Of a stretch of 64,000 nucleotides of DNA, positions 33,900 to 46,503 are shown piece after piece. The number at the start of each line of letters is the position of its first letter. Position 1 is the stretch's first letter. Below the pieces are notes generated by a model that had not been told where the DNA came from, ran no database searches, and saw only the letters and a list, made by a program, of their open reading frames with translations. A program made the translations under genes and the position numbers. This DNA comes from Thereva unica (lineage: Eukaryota > Arthropoda > Insecta > Diptera > Therevidae): contig OX465283.1 of NCBI GenBank assembly GCA_949987705.1, positions 77,509,720 through 77,573,719 of the forward strand, read 5' to 3'.

Positions 33900-36834
33900 T
33901 CATATGCTCGTGGGGAGTCCCCTGTAGTAGGCGTAGGGTAACTTGACATTGACTTTGTTTCCATGAACCGGGGTAGAGTATTCTTTGAGTTTACAGAAAG
34001 CGTTTTCCTTCAAGTTAACCCGATGCTGTTTCCATGACAGTTCTGGGTTGAAGTGATAGGTAAATAATTTTGCGTCGTGTCTCCGTTGATATATGTGCAG
34101 AAAACACACTTAAACAAACATCTATGCAAAACCCAGGTTAATCCGGCTTGTTTAATGGAGTTTTTTTGGATTTAACGAAACCTTACTCAACCTGCGTTCC
34201 CATGGGCGCTTACTATGAATTAACCCAGGGTAAACTCTGCATGCAAACTTAGTAATTGATCATGTTCGGATTCACGCACATAAATATACTTAGGCGATTT
34301 TGTGTTATTGCTGTATTACTGTATTGCATATCTTCACCTAACGAATTTAAATATTTTGTGAAGTGTAAGTCCCTCAACGCAGGAGTCTGGAGATTTGCAA
34401 TACCAATTTCAAACTGGTTTCACAATAAACATGCGCACAATCAGTCTACAATCAAAATGAAATTTTTCTCCACATACAAGCCCAACTAATTTTGGATCAA
34501 TCGACACAGAACGAGATTGTAGCAAAATGTCAAGTGGTTCAGATGAAGTGCAACCACGCAACTGAAATCGCTTCTGACCAGTAAAAACAGTCGCACATGA
34601 GTAGTGCAGGCTAGTTTCAAATCGGTTTCGTTTCTATCGACCCGTGTTTGAATTCCCACTTCTGTTCACGAGCAAGATCACGAAAGAGTTGCGGGTGCAA
34701 CTGGAACTGCAATCAGTCGACTCGTGTTCGTATTTTTATTAATACTTTGTAATATTGTTCGTATTTCTCTACAAAGCCTGGGTTTGTATAACAAGTGATT
34801 CTACTGCCCAAATCCCACAAATTCCGCGGATCCCGCATGTCTAGTCCCGCATTACTGATCCCGCAAAAATTGTGCGGGATTCCGCATTTGCGGGATTCCC
34901 TAGTTGCAACTTGTATAATCATAAAAAATAATCAGGCAATTAGATTTAGAACAAAGTCTGGCAATAACAAAGTGAAACCCCTGGAACGTCAGTCTTTCAG
35001 CTAACAACAAAATGAAACAAAATTTCATAGAACAAACACAAATAATACAAGTAATTGCAGTACATTGTTCGGTTTTCAACATGAAACTATTATATCTTAA
35101 AAATGATTACTACTCACTCAAGATAAGTTAAAGATGAGTTCTACTGATGTTTCTGGCTTCATACATTAGCTGAATTCCGTATCTCTTCGTTGAATAGAAT
35201 AATTTTTCACTTAGCGTAGCTTCCTCCCCTAATCCACTGAAGGAATTAATGAAGCCTAAAAAGGCTAATTAGCACGTTCTCATAGGAATTGGTGTAGAAA
35301 AGCCTTGCAACACAATCAAGCATGAATATACCCGCTGGGGCATGTATCAACCCAACCCTTAGCTTATTTGTGCCTTTTGGGAAATGCAAAATATACAATT
35401 GTATACAATTTTACATTCTATAATTAAATTTTGTATTTGTATACATTCCATTACTACTACATAGAAATTTCATATGCCCTCGACATCATCGCCTGTTGAA
35501 GTATGCTGTTGTAACAACCCCCATTTAAAAAGGAAAAGAAAACTTCCATTTGTTTTTCTCTGTCTACAAGACACTTGCGATGTATATCTTGATAGACAAC
35601 ATGGATGAAAGGTAAAAGGAACTTCTTGACGTTAACAGATAGCTGAAGCCTAATAGAATTGCTCACACTCCCTCTCTGAAATTAGTTACTTTATCCTTTA
35701 TCCTGACCAAAGACCGCCTTACACTTGTTGATAAATTGCTCATTCGGGATATTCCATTTCTCATTTTTACTGGTGAAAGTGCTTCTTTCACTTGATTACC
35801 CTGTTACCTTGTTCCTGACATCTGTTTAATATTTTATGTGGAAAGGAAATCAATCTACAAATTCTTACACTAAAATAAAAATTGAAAAGGAGAAGGTGTG
35901 GAGGAATGAATAATAAAAACATTTAAATAAAAGGATTTACAAAAAAAGGACATTAATCGATTTTCAGACGCCTGTAGTTTGTAATGAAGGTGTTGTGGTA
36001 GAGGAAGTTGAAGTGGTAGATTGAATGGGTAAACATATATGGAAATTTAAGATTAAATTAAGAAATTAAAGGTGTAAACGTTATTCGATACCCCAATGCT
36101 AGTGATTTATTCATCTCTGTCTGATGCCTTCACCTAGTCATTGCCTAGTTGCTTACCATACCACTGGTTACTAATTTTTTCATCACTACAATGTGTGTGG
36201 TGCTGAAAGAACCATTAATACTTAAGCATGGTATTCTTCAAGGGCCACTAAAAAGATTGTTTTTGTAGACGTACCAACATGTTTCTGATACAAACTTAAA
36301 GGACATAATCTTCAGTATATGGCTCCAGTCATCCACCATCCTCTCCAGAAAATATGTTTTCTTCAGTACGGCGGACGGCGATGATTTACCTCCTTGTTGA
36401 CCTAGTAATTCGGCACTGCCAGAGTTACAGCCTTTATCGGTTAGTTGTTTCCTGCTATAATCGACTCAGCCAGCCGTTATTGAGGATATCGTTGTTCCGT
36501 TAAGCCCAGTCAAAACGTCCGTGCGCTTCATGAAAATTTCTTCTCTTTGGTGTGAACCCCTACAACATGCAAAAGTTCAAACAGCACCTTCCAAACTCTT
36601 ATTAACCTATCGAACCTTCCTTCGAAGAACACAAATTATCCGAAATAAAAAGTGATCTCTCATCAGGATTTTTTAGCTTTCTCCAGTTGGTCCATTACAT
36701 AATAGGCCTGAAACGTACCCTCCGAAGTGATGGAAATTAGGTAACCAGTTGAAAGTAATTGCAATCGATAGAGGATGGAAAAATGCATCTGCAGTTGATT
36801 TTGGCCAAATTTTGGACATTTCCAACATACAAGG
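33900..36834. other. Intronic stretch, mostly unassigned
   Basis: No gene recognised. A 13-bp motif (aaacttagtaatt) occurs at 34,245-34,257 and at 32,419-32,431, flanking the Gypsy fragment. A 'gcgggattccgca' motif is locally repeated near 34,850-34,900. The rest is AT-rich. Confidence 0.4.
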
Positions 36835-37300
36835 CATGTCCAGAAAGTAAGTGTACGAGGTTTCAAATAATTTATTTAAAAATAATTTTTTACATGGTTA
36901 CATCAGTATATAGAAGTATTTTTCCACGTATTCGCCATCCCTCTCGATACACTAGTGTGACGAGGGATCAATTTTTGGTGCCTCGGTCATAGAACTCTGC
37001 CGCCAACATCTTTGCCCATTTGTTTATACATACCTCCTTTACTTCTTCGCCAGTTGAAAAAGTGCACTCAAGTGCATCTTCAAGGAGGTGAACAGATGAT
37101 AATCTGAAGGCCCCAGGTCAGGAGAATATGCGGGGTGGTTCAAAAGTCCCATTCGAACGACTCCAAAAGCAGCTTTCTTGAGTTGGCCATATGGGGTGTG
37201 GTCTCACAATACCGAGAAGCATTGGTTTTACAGCACCCTTCACAACGAGATAACGTATAACGCTGCATGCCTCGATGGACATGCCTCGTACATAAAAAAT
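36835..37300 (-). mobile_element. Internally deleted mariner element
   Basis: The minus strand from 37,290 reads a short N-terminal-like segment (EACSVIRYLVVKG) and then jumps to the C-terminal part 'NHPAYSPDLGPSDYHLFTSL'. This is the mariner 'HPPYSPDLAPSDYHLF' catalytic block, followed by 'EYVEKYF'. Stops and frameshifts are present. The left boundary is near 'ggcatgtccagaaagtaagt', a mariner-like end. The copy is inactive. Confidence 0.75.
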
Positions 37301-40300
37301 CAAAAAAATGCATTTTTTTCATATGGCATGTTTGAACAAAAGTTTACCATTCATCTCGCCAAATCTCAGTTAATATTGCAGATATCGTTTTCAAATTTTT
37401 ACATAATCTAGTTTAACTAATTCTCTAAATACAAAATTTAATCCGAACTGTTCACATCAATTAGAAACAAAATGGCGAATGTTTGAACAAAATTTCCAGC
37501 GGATTTGTTATAGATTTTAAACTTAACCCTTTCGAAGTTATTCAAAATAAAAAGTTTGCAAAAATCACTTTTTGGCCAAAAAACATTCAAAAACTGTTGT
37601 TTCGAAAATTTTATTTTGTAGGTAATGTTTGATATAAGAAGATGAAAAAAAATGTTTTGCCTAGAAAATAAAATTTTCGAAAAAAAAAACACAGTTTTTG
37701 AGTAATTTTTTGGCCAAAAATGGATTTTTGCAAACTTTGACCTTGAATAACTTCGAAAGGGTTAAGTTTTCGAAAAAATGATAAGTGGACTTTTTGTAGG
37801 ATATAACGTTTATTGAGTGATCAAAGTTTTCGAAAGTGATTTTCGAAAACTTTGACCTTGAATAACTTTCAAAGGGTTAACATTTTTGAAAGAATTAAAG
37901 TTGTAGAGAATTTCATTGTCAACATAGAAATTTCATTGTCGCACGGGGCTTATGACCTATAAAAACCGAGATACGTGGAAAATTCGGGAAAAAAGCGATA
38001 TCTCCTGGGGCCATGTTTTTTTTTGTATTCCGAAATTGTTTCCTTAAAAAGTCAGAACGAAGCTGTGGACCATCATGTCAAATCAATGTCATCAATTCAT
38101 AAAATAAACTATGACCATTGCCAATGTCATCAATTGATAAAATAAAAAGAAAAGGAAAAGGTGACTGCCTTGCGGGCCAGCACATGAGATATTTCTAGGC
38201 TTGGTTCCGCAGAATAGAACCTGGTAGGTGTTGTCGGCTAAGTACACCTGGAACCATGCTACATGGTAGTGATGAGCAAGACTGATCTTGCATATTTTTG
38301 CTCAAAGAGGAATCAAAAAGTTTGGTATTAAGGATCCCACTGTGTGATCATGTTTCATTGAAAGCGATTATATCGAAATCACTGCCCGAAGTTGACAAAA
38401 ACACATCCTGATACCCCTCACGTTTTGGTAATAGAGGGGGAGCGTCTAAAGTTTTATGGAACCTGTCGGGAGTATGATGCACACGTTTGCGGCGAACAAA
38501 ACACTTTGAGAAGGCACCGGGAGGCCAGGACATGGGGTCCAAAAGATTTTCAGCAGGGCTATGCAGTCAAAACAAAAGACGCGACGGGTTTGGAAGCGTT
38601 GCTGACCTTCCGACAGGACACAGTCTCGGGATTAGCTGTTTTTTAAATATTGTTTAATCATCTCGGACGTAGTTTCAGGGGATATACGCGAAATGAAAAT
38701 ATTTTGTGGCTTGGGAACCGTTCAAGTTGGCGTAGGTTATCGAAGACCTAGTATCCTCAGTAACCGAACCGCGGGTCCATCGATACTAATAGAACTGTCT
38801 GGCATCCAGCTCTGGGATAGGGTTAGAGCCCATTGGTGGTGAAGGGAAGAGGCGGACGAGGTAGTACAAGAGTTGATGACTCTACGATTACGTCTGTGTT
38901 TTCAATGCTTTCCACAAGTTTTCCCGGTGGTCATGAGCCAGCCTAGAATCTCGTCTGAAAGCCTCAGGTATTATAGCCACGACATTTCCAGCCGCAGAAG
39001 CAGTAGTGTGGTGGCTGAAGGCTCATTTTGCTCTACCGCGCTCTGAGTGCGGGAATCATTGCCATCGAAAGCATTACATTTTTCAGGTATTGATTTCAAT
39101 GCTATACTGTCGATCTGCTATTTTATTTCAATGCTTCTTCTGCATTGATCATCAAAAAATACTTCATTCATTGATTTATGTACCAATTATATTGTTGTTT
39201 GTTTCTATAATAGAGGTTCAAATCACTTATGTCCTTCAACTTTCCTGCTAAAATTCTGGAGGAAAATCGTAAGAGTTAACCGCCAATCAATGGCTGACCA
39301 CCATTACTGACTACTGGTACACGGTGGATAAAAATTATAAATGTAATAACGTGTCGAATATAGGTAGCAGATGTCAGCAAAAAATTTCTCAATAATTAAA
39401 AAGGTTGGTATAAATAAAGTGAATGGTAATGGCACAGCAGAAAGCCATTATTTGTGGAAAAGCTTTCGTTAATAATAAAAGTTTGAATATTTCCGCAATT
39501 TTAATTTTTTCTGCATATTTACATATTTAAAACAGGGTTTACATTAAAGCCCAGCCCAACTACGCATTTGCATAACTTTTAATCTTCAATTTTTCATTTA
39601 TTTGCAGTTAAAACAAATGGTAATCCCCACAAATTGCATTCTGCATCATTTACCCAAAAAAAAAAAGGTCTTTCAATAATGCAACACGAAAATCTTTGTG
39701 ACCTTATTCCATAGATTTTTATCACTCATTAATATTTCATAGCCCTCATATCCGAATTCTGAATATTTTCAATCACCGACCAGATGTAAGGTGAGGCCAT
39801 GTCATACTGTACTCCCCCGATGACAAATTGGTACAATTTAATAATTTCCGCCAGGACAAATTTTATTCCAATGAACTGTCCTCATTACTCGAATATCCAT
39901 TCGGCGAATGTGTTCATTCCTGCAGAACTATGCATTGAACAGGTAGCAGGATATTTTAAATTGGGAACAGGTAATGATTGGGATGGGGAGGGCCCCACCC
40001 TGAGCACGCATACACACATTTTCCAGGGAAACATTATGGGGACAATTTTTGCCGGGAATTAAATACGTTGCTGCCAGGCAAATTATATTCGAGCCAATCA
40101 GCGATATTTTACATCGTCCTTCGTCATGCTGGCTTCTAACAGCGCCGTAAACAGCAACAAAATCGACAAAATTCAATTTAGTGAAAATATTTCTTTAAGG
40201 GCTGAAATCAAATTTATCCGAAATGCTGCGAAATACAACCCCTACACGATGTAACGGCAACCGTCTTAGGCGAGCTTGTGCAAATCCCAGGGAAATATGA

Positions 40301-40463
40301 TCCTATTTGCATTTCGTTAAGGAATGGGGATGATGACAAATTTCGAAAGCGATTTTCATACCTTCATTCCCCACTTTAGCACCTCCACCCCCTTAACTTC
40401 AGCATCACCTGAGATTAACGTATGAAAAAAAAAATTATTTCTCTTTTTTTTCTTTCCCTACAG
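37301..40463. other. Distal part of the 17-kb intron, unassigned
   Basis: Between 37,700 and 37,880 the phrase 'ctttgaccttgaataact..aaagggtta' is repeated, without a clear unit boundary. No coding homology was recognised. The last 25 bases are the pyrimidine tract of the final POMT2 exon. Confidence 0.4.
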
Positions 40464-40657
40464 GTGTAATGTTCAATTACCTGACGGAGCGTTTACCGAG
40501 TTGGATTCAGCATGCGATTTTGGGCACCGTTCTGGGAATTTTAGCCTACAGCTTCATCCTGTTTTGTCCTTTGGCTTATGGAATGTCCGGACCTTTAGCA
40601 AATGAACCAAACTCGACCATGTACGGCCTCAAGTGGATGTCCAGCTGGGAGTTTTAA
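40464..40657 (+). CDS. POMT2: POMT2 exon k: C-terminus
   Basis: After 'tctttccctacag' and in phase with the previous exon, the frame gives GVMFNYLTERLPSWIQHAIL, a final hydrophobic helix and 'CPLAYGMSGPLANEPNSTMY' with the C-terminal 'LKWMSSWEF' before TAA. The 'PLAYGM.GPLA...M.GL.W..SW.F' ending is the POMT2 C-terminus, so no exon is missing between 23,473 and here. Confidence 0.95.
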
Positions 40658-40773
40658 TACAGCAGCAGCTTTGCGGACGAGTGGAAGATTGGGCGTTAAT
40701 TTTCATCACGATTCTTTTTTATGCTCCTGCCGTAATCGCCGACAATTAACTTTTGTTTGTTCAATTTTAATTA

Positions 40774-40779
40774 AATAAA
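40774..40779 (+). promoter_or_regulatory. POMT2 poly(A) signal
   Basis: AATAAA lies 117 bases after the stop codon, in AT-rich sequence, and is a suitable polyadenylation signal for POMT2. Confidence 0.6.
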
Positions 40780-41395
40780 ATTTATGTGAAATAATTTTTA
40801 ATTGTAATTTTATTGCGGTGTTCGCACCGATGAAACGCGATTGTGGGCTTTGTGATAATTTTGTGTTTTGGCTTCACTGCAATATTTGCGTGGTAAGTGC
40901 GGTAAATTTATGTTATAGATTGATAATTACACCGATTTTGCTGTAAAACTTTTAATTGAATTGAAATATAAAGTCTCCCCCAGAAATTTAATTGTTCTAG
41001 AATGTTGTGGGCGAATTGTGATTTGAAAATGAAATCAGATAAAATAAACATATTCAAGAATATATGAACTTATTTTTAGTAGAAAATAATATCAATCAAA
41101 ATACAATAGGCTCGTGTTTATCTGAACTAATTAATGCGGGTTGGGTTATGTGGCAGTAAAATAAGGAATCCGCTTCGGAATCCTTTGTAACAGATCGGAT
41201 TTTTTCATTCTCTTTAAAATTGTAACAATATGGTAAAAAAAATCCGCTTCCTACCAAGTGCCGTTGTAATACTTAGAAGAGCAGGAAATGGTACATTTTT
41301 TGTACGATCAAACCCCTGAAGAATTTTTCAATTAAGGTCTAATATATGGCTGCGTAGTATATGTATAGGCGCGGTCCGTACAAAAGTTGCTATAA
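40780..41395. other. Intergenic stretch, nothing recognised
   Basis: AT-rich sequence after the POMT2 3' end without recognised features. Confidence 0.4.
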
Positions 41396-41801
41396 AGGCT
41401 GTATCAGATCCAAAGCAGAAAAGCAGAACCGTCGGCAGAGAATTGTTTCTATTGGCTTACGCGGGTCACGTGACAAGAAAAGCAGCAGAGAGTTCTGCCG
41501 CTGCTTTCTCATCTCAAATCCTAATTTTGCTGCTTTGCAAAGCAGAATTTTTTGACATTTCAAACATTTGTTACTTGGCAAGTTGTTTTTAAATGACAAA
41601 TGGATATTTTAGGGTGGTTTTTTGTATCTATTTATGTTATGATTCAGAAAAAATGTTATTTTTTGTTATTTTTGAAATATCTTGATAAAAAATTAAAAGT
41701 CTGCCGCTGCTGCTGCTTTACGTGGATCTGATTCAGCAGGCAGAATTCTGCTATTTCCTCTGCTTCTGCCGCTGCTCAAAAAGTTGGATCTGATACAGCC
41801 T
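41396..41801 (+). mobile_element. CAG/CTG-rich MITE, copy 2 (TAA target duplication)
   Basis: The ends 'aggctgtatcagatcc' and 'ggatctgatacagcct' are inverted and flanked by TAA on both sides (41,393-41,395 and 41,802-41,804). The interior repeats 'aagcagaa' and 'gccgctgctgctgct' motifs. It is in the opposite orientation to the copy at 21,485 and about 100 bp longer. Both carry the conserved 'tttctattgg' and 'cacgtgac'-like segments. Confidence 0.78.
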
Positions 41802-42124
41802 TAACGTTTGTAAGAGAACAAACAGAATTCATTGGTAAGAGAACATACAAAAAAAGAAGTGCTAATTGAAGAAAAATCCTTGATTTACTTGATTCTAATA
41901 ATTTCATACAATGACATTTATTTAACCCAGGTGTAGATACAATTAGACGTTTAACACTAGTGAGAAATATCAGAACTGGTGACAAAGCAATCCTAAAAGA
42001 AGCTAGTTCAAATAACTATGATAACATTTCCTTCGTATTTCGTTCGCTACACTAAAGCGGGTCTTCGAGTTCCCTTCGATAAACTGGGAAGCGAATGACT
42101 TCATTTGGGAATTCCAAAGCTTTC
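41802..42124. other. Short intergenic stretch, nothing recognised
   Basis: AT-rich, no homology recognised. Confidence 0.35.
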
Positions 42125-42438
42125 CGGGGATATTAGCAAAACTAATCAATGTAAAGTACTTGTCAGACTTGACCAAAGATCTTTCTGACACTTAGCCGAA
42201 GGTTTTCCATTTAAACAAAAACAGGTCAGGCCGAATGTTATGAAATTTTTTTCATGGCATTTTTTCGCTAATATTCCACTCTCGGCACCTCAAATAAGTC
42301 TATACAGTTTTTGGTTCGCGCGGTATCGTGCAGGTACAAAAATCGCGAACGTCGCTTAAACAAAAAAACGGTTTGACCGAATTTTATGAAAATCTTTTCT
42401 GGTCATATTTTGGTTAATACTCTTCGAACGGCACCTCA
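42125..42438 (+). repeat. Dispersed ~140-bp-unit repeat (copy 2), left part
   Basis: It begins with 'gatattagcaaaact', as at about 3,786, and contains the 'tttaaacaaaaa' and 'ggttcgcgcggtatcgtgca' blocks. At 'cggcacctcaa' it is interrupted by a LINE. The right part continues at 46,504. Confidence 0.78.
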
Positions 42439-43526
42439 ACTTTGCTTTGGATATCTCCAAGGCATTTGATAGAGTTTGGCACTTAGCCTTGTTAGCTAAA
42501 CTCAAAGCTGTTGTAATCGACTCACTTTTACAGAAGTGGATTGAGGGTTTCCTTTCCGGCCGTTCAATTAAGGTAGTATTTGATGGCGTCAAATCTGAAC
42601 CCCACCTTATCTCTGCGGGGTCTCCCAAGGGTCAATTTTATCACCAGCATTATTTCTTATCTTTATATATGACTTTCAACCCCCTCCAACCCGCTTCTCA
42701 CCTTCGCTAACGACGGTACCCTGCGTTACTCTTACAGCTACGATACAAGACAAACTCATGCCAGATCCTGTCTTGATGATCGTAAATTAATATCCAATTC
42801 TATTAATAACGACTTAAGCTCATTCTAGAGGGGGGAAAGAAGAATCGTGTCGAATTCAACTCCACCAAAACCAAGTACTGTCTTATTTCAAAAAAAAAGT
42901 TCAACACCTCACCATCCTTGACAGTGGGTGAAGTTGAACTAATGGCCGACCCATCCTTACACATTTTAGACGTGAAATTAGCCAAAGACTTTCGATGGAA
43001 TGACCACATATTCCAAATCGCCAAACAAGCATCTCAGTCTCAGTGCTTGGGATTTCTTAAGAGGTGTAAGTTCCGCCTCCAGCCATCGGCCCGTGCTGTT
43101 ATTTATAAATCCTACATTCGGCCTCTTCTCGAATACAACTCCCTCGTTTGCGCGGCGCGTCGATAACCACATTGGCATGGTTAGATAAGGTGCAAAAAAA
43201 GGCACTTAAATTAATTGATGACAACACCGCCTGCTCCACCATCGACTCCTTGAGTCACAGTAGGAATGTAGCAGCGCTAACAAAATTTTATCGCTACTAT
43301 TATAGCGACTGTTCCTCCGAAATAAACGCTCTCTTGTCTGCACGGCAATCTTATAACCGCAACACCAAATTAGTCCACTCGTCTCATTCTCTCCACCTGA
43401 AACTCCCCCTTTCACGCACTCAACAAGATATGAATTCGTTTGTAAATAGCACAACTCGACTGTGGAACAATCTCCCGCAGTCCGTATTTCGGAGCTCCTA
43501 CAACATCCAAGAGTTCAAATGCAGGG
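42439..43526 (+). mobile_element. CR1/Jockey-type LINE, 5'-truncated (left part)
   Basis: It starts inside the RT domain (FALDISKAFDRVWHLALLAK) and continues through broken frames to the intact ORF2 tail from about 43,150: WLDKVQKKALKLIDDNTACS, then RNVAALTKFYRYYYSDCSSE and TTRLWNNLPQSVF. At 43,526 it is interrupted by an RTE-type LINE and resumes at 46,333. Confidence 0.85.
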
Positions 43527-46297
43527 GTGGTGAGAAAAGAGAGGCCGGCGGTGAGAAAAGAGAGGCCGGCGTCGGCTTTATGGTCGACCGACGGGCTGCC
43601 AGCAGCGTTATCGCATTCCAACCGATATCCGAGCGTTTGGCGGTTATAACCATCAGTGGAACGATCAAGACCCATATCATATCCGTTTATGCGCCAACCG
43701 AGACCAGCACGGACACGAACAAGGACGAATTTTACGATCAGCTTCAACAGACGCTGGATATGATACCTCAAACCGAATTAATAATTCTCGCGGGGGATTT
43801 CAATGCACATTCAGGAGTAGATCGAACCGGCTGGGAAGAAACCATGGGCAAATTCGGACACGGAGTAATTAATGACAACGGCTTACGCCTGCTTTCATTC
43901 GCATCGTCAAACAACTTGATCGTTGGCAACAGCATTTTCCGCCATCCACTCAAACACCAACTCACCTGGCGAAATCCATCCGGCAAAGACTCGGCGATGT
44001 TAGACTACGTTTTGATCAACACAAGATTCCGATCGACGCTTAAAGACGTACGTGCAATGCGTGGACCCGATTGCGGATCGGACCATTATCTTGTTCGAGC
44101 GAAATTGCAGATGCGATTGCAAAGAGCGAAGAAAACGGAGCCACCACCAGCCAAGAAAAATTGGGCGTGCCTACGGGACCCGGCCATCGGGCGAGAGTTT
44201 CAAATGGCATTATCCAACAAATTCGCGGCGCTCGCAATACCGGACGATATCGATGTAGAAGAAAGGCAATTGTCGGAGTCTATTGTGGAGTGTGCAATGG
44301 AGTTGTGTCCAACTATCCGTAAACGGACGCAGCCATGGATCTCGGACAGCTGTCTGGACCTCGTCGATCAGCGGAAGCGCATGAAACACGTCGACTTTGA
44401 GGAATACAGAAGATTGAACAAAGAAGTTCGGCAGAAAATGAAATTGGAACGAGAAGCGTACTGGAATAACGTTGCGGCCGACATGGAAAAAGCGGCGTCG
44501 AGGCACGAGTACCGGACGCTGTACCAGACAATCCGCCGGTTAGGCGGCAAAACAACATCAACAAACGACAACATCAAAAAATCGGATGGAACTTTTGTGA
44601 CTTCGGCCCATGAACGCCTGGAGCGGTGGAGAGCATTCTTCCACCAGCTGTATAACCACGATCCGCCGCAGGGTCCAGCACCCGAACCACCGATTATCGA
44701 ACAGCCGATGAATCAGTCTCTCGATACCGAACCAACAATTATCGAGGTGAAGACAGCAATAAAATCGCTGAAAAATGGAAAAGCGCCGGGAATAGACCAA
44801 GTAACCGCCGAGATGATCAAAGCTGGAGATGATGTCTTATCACAACGACTTCATGTCCTCATAACACACATATGGCATTCGGATCGTGTCCCTTTGGTAT
44901 GGAAGAAAGCGATCGTTGTCCCAATTTTGAAGAAAGGCGACAGTCGGGAATGCAAGAATTATCGCGGTATTAGCCTTCTTTCGATCGTCGGTAAAGTATT
45001 TACGAAAATAATACAATCGAGGCTACAGAAACATCGACAGCAAACGAGCCGGGAGGAACAAGCGGGATTTAGACCACATCGAGGATGCATTGATCAAATA
45101 TTCGCCCTCCGTCAGTTAATGGAAGAAAGAATTCGTTGCGGCAAACGAATTGTCGTCGTTTTCATCGATTTCAAATCCGCTTTTGATTGCATCGATTGGA
45201 ACAGCTTGTGGAGAGTCTTGGTAACCGAACACGTGCCATTGAGAATCATCCAACTTCTCCAAGCGTCGTACGATGGCTCAACCAGCAGCGTTCGTATTCG
45301 AAACGACTTATCCGAGGAGTTCCCGATTCAGACGGGTGTCCAACAGGGAGACGTCGCTTCGCCACTTCTCTTCAACGTTGTGATCGACGCGATTATGCGT
45401 GAAGCATTCGATGGACGACTCGGAGTTCAATACGACGACAACAACTTCGTAACAGACTTAATGTTCGCCGACGATAGCGCTGTTTTCGCCGACACGGATG
45501 CCGAAGCAACGGACATCTTATACGATATTTCCCGCATCGCCCAATCATACGGGTTAAAAATCAATGCGGAAAAGACCAAAGTGCTCACAACGGATGGATC
45601 AAGAGCCAGTGTTCACCTCGATGGAACCCAAATCGAACAAGTTCCAAGGTTGAAATATTTGGGATCATTGGTTGAGGAAACGAAAGTAGCATCGACGGCC
45701 GACGTTCACAGCCGGATCGGCCAGGCAACAGCAACATTCGCCTCGCTCAAGTGGTGCATATGGAAACGAGCAAATATCTCCATCAAAACAAAACTACGTC
45801 TTTACCGAACGTTGATTCTTCCGATTCTTCTTTATGGATCTGAAACGTGGACACTGCTCAAACCGGACGTTAAGAAGCTCGAGGTCTTCCAAATGCGATG
45901 TTTGAGGCAGATCCTCCGTGTCTCACTCCGTGATCGCCTTCGAAATGAGGTTGTCAGACAAAGATGCGATCAGCAAACACTGATCGAAGAAGAAATGCAA
46001 AAACGTCGACTACGGTGGTTTGGACATATTTGCCTAATGGATGATAACCGCTTGCCACGTAAACTTCTCTGGCGAGACCGTCCTGCAGACTGGAGAATAC
46101 AGCGATCGGCACCGAAGAAAACCTGGTTGAAGAATATCGAGGGTGACTTAAAGAATCAACGATTATCAGTTACCGAGGCTCGAGACACCGCCAAAAACCG
46201 AGGAGAATGGAAGCGAATCGTGAATAGAGTTCGGGACCCAGCGGCACCGACAGCAGCGTATCCGTTGCGGGGACGTCCCGCTCGGACCGCCAGCTAA
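43527..46297 (+). CDS. RTE-type endonuclease-reverse transcriptase ORF
   Basis: About 920 codons are open to a TAA at 46,297. The endonuclease begins in the middle of the domain (VDRRAASSVIAF) and keeps 'IISVYAPTE', the 'LAGDFNAHSG' metal site, 'LDYVLIN' and 'GSDHYLVRA' (catalytic His). The RT keeps NGKAPGIDQVTAEMIKAGD, VVFIDFKSAFDCID (motif A), GVQQGDVASPLLF (motif B) and LMFADDSAVF (motif C), then 'YGSETWTL' and a 'RRLRWFGHICLMDD' tail. With no stop codon, the source element was probably active recently. The frame is also open to the left into the host LINE, producing an accidental 1,049-codon fusion. Confidence 0.93.
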
Positions 46298-46322
46298 CGG
46301 ATCAAAGAAGAAGAAGAAGAAG
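43527..46322 (+). mobile_element. RTE-type LINE, nearly intact, 10-bp TSD
   Basis: The target AAATGCAGGG is present at both sides (43,517-43,526 and 46,323-46,332), and the 3' end is a (GAA)n run. The element is 5'-truncated within the endonuclease but has one uninterrupted ORF. The host LINE is rejoined exactly across it, as the copy at 20,870 shows. Near the 5' end a 21-bp unit ('ggtgagaaaagagaggccgg') is repeated twice. Confidence 0.93.
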
Positions 46323-46332
46323 AAATGCAGGG

Positions 46333-46503
46333 TTCATCGCCACCTTCTTCAACACCCCTTCGAACCCCCATAACCCTTAGCCTATTCCCCCCGTACTAAG
46401 CTTGCTGCTAGACATTGCACCATGACGTGACAAACGACATGACGGACTGGTAGTACAAAGGGTGATTCCTGAGCTTAGCACTGACACATAAAAAAAAACT
46501 AAG
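46333..46503 (+). mobile_element. CR1/Jockey-type LINE, 3' end after the RTE insertion
   Basis: The 3' UTR resumes with 'ttcatcgccaccttcttcaa' and ends in an A-run ('cacataaaaaaaaac') as in the copy at 20,870-20,995. It completes the LINE begun at 42,439. Confidence 0.82.
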
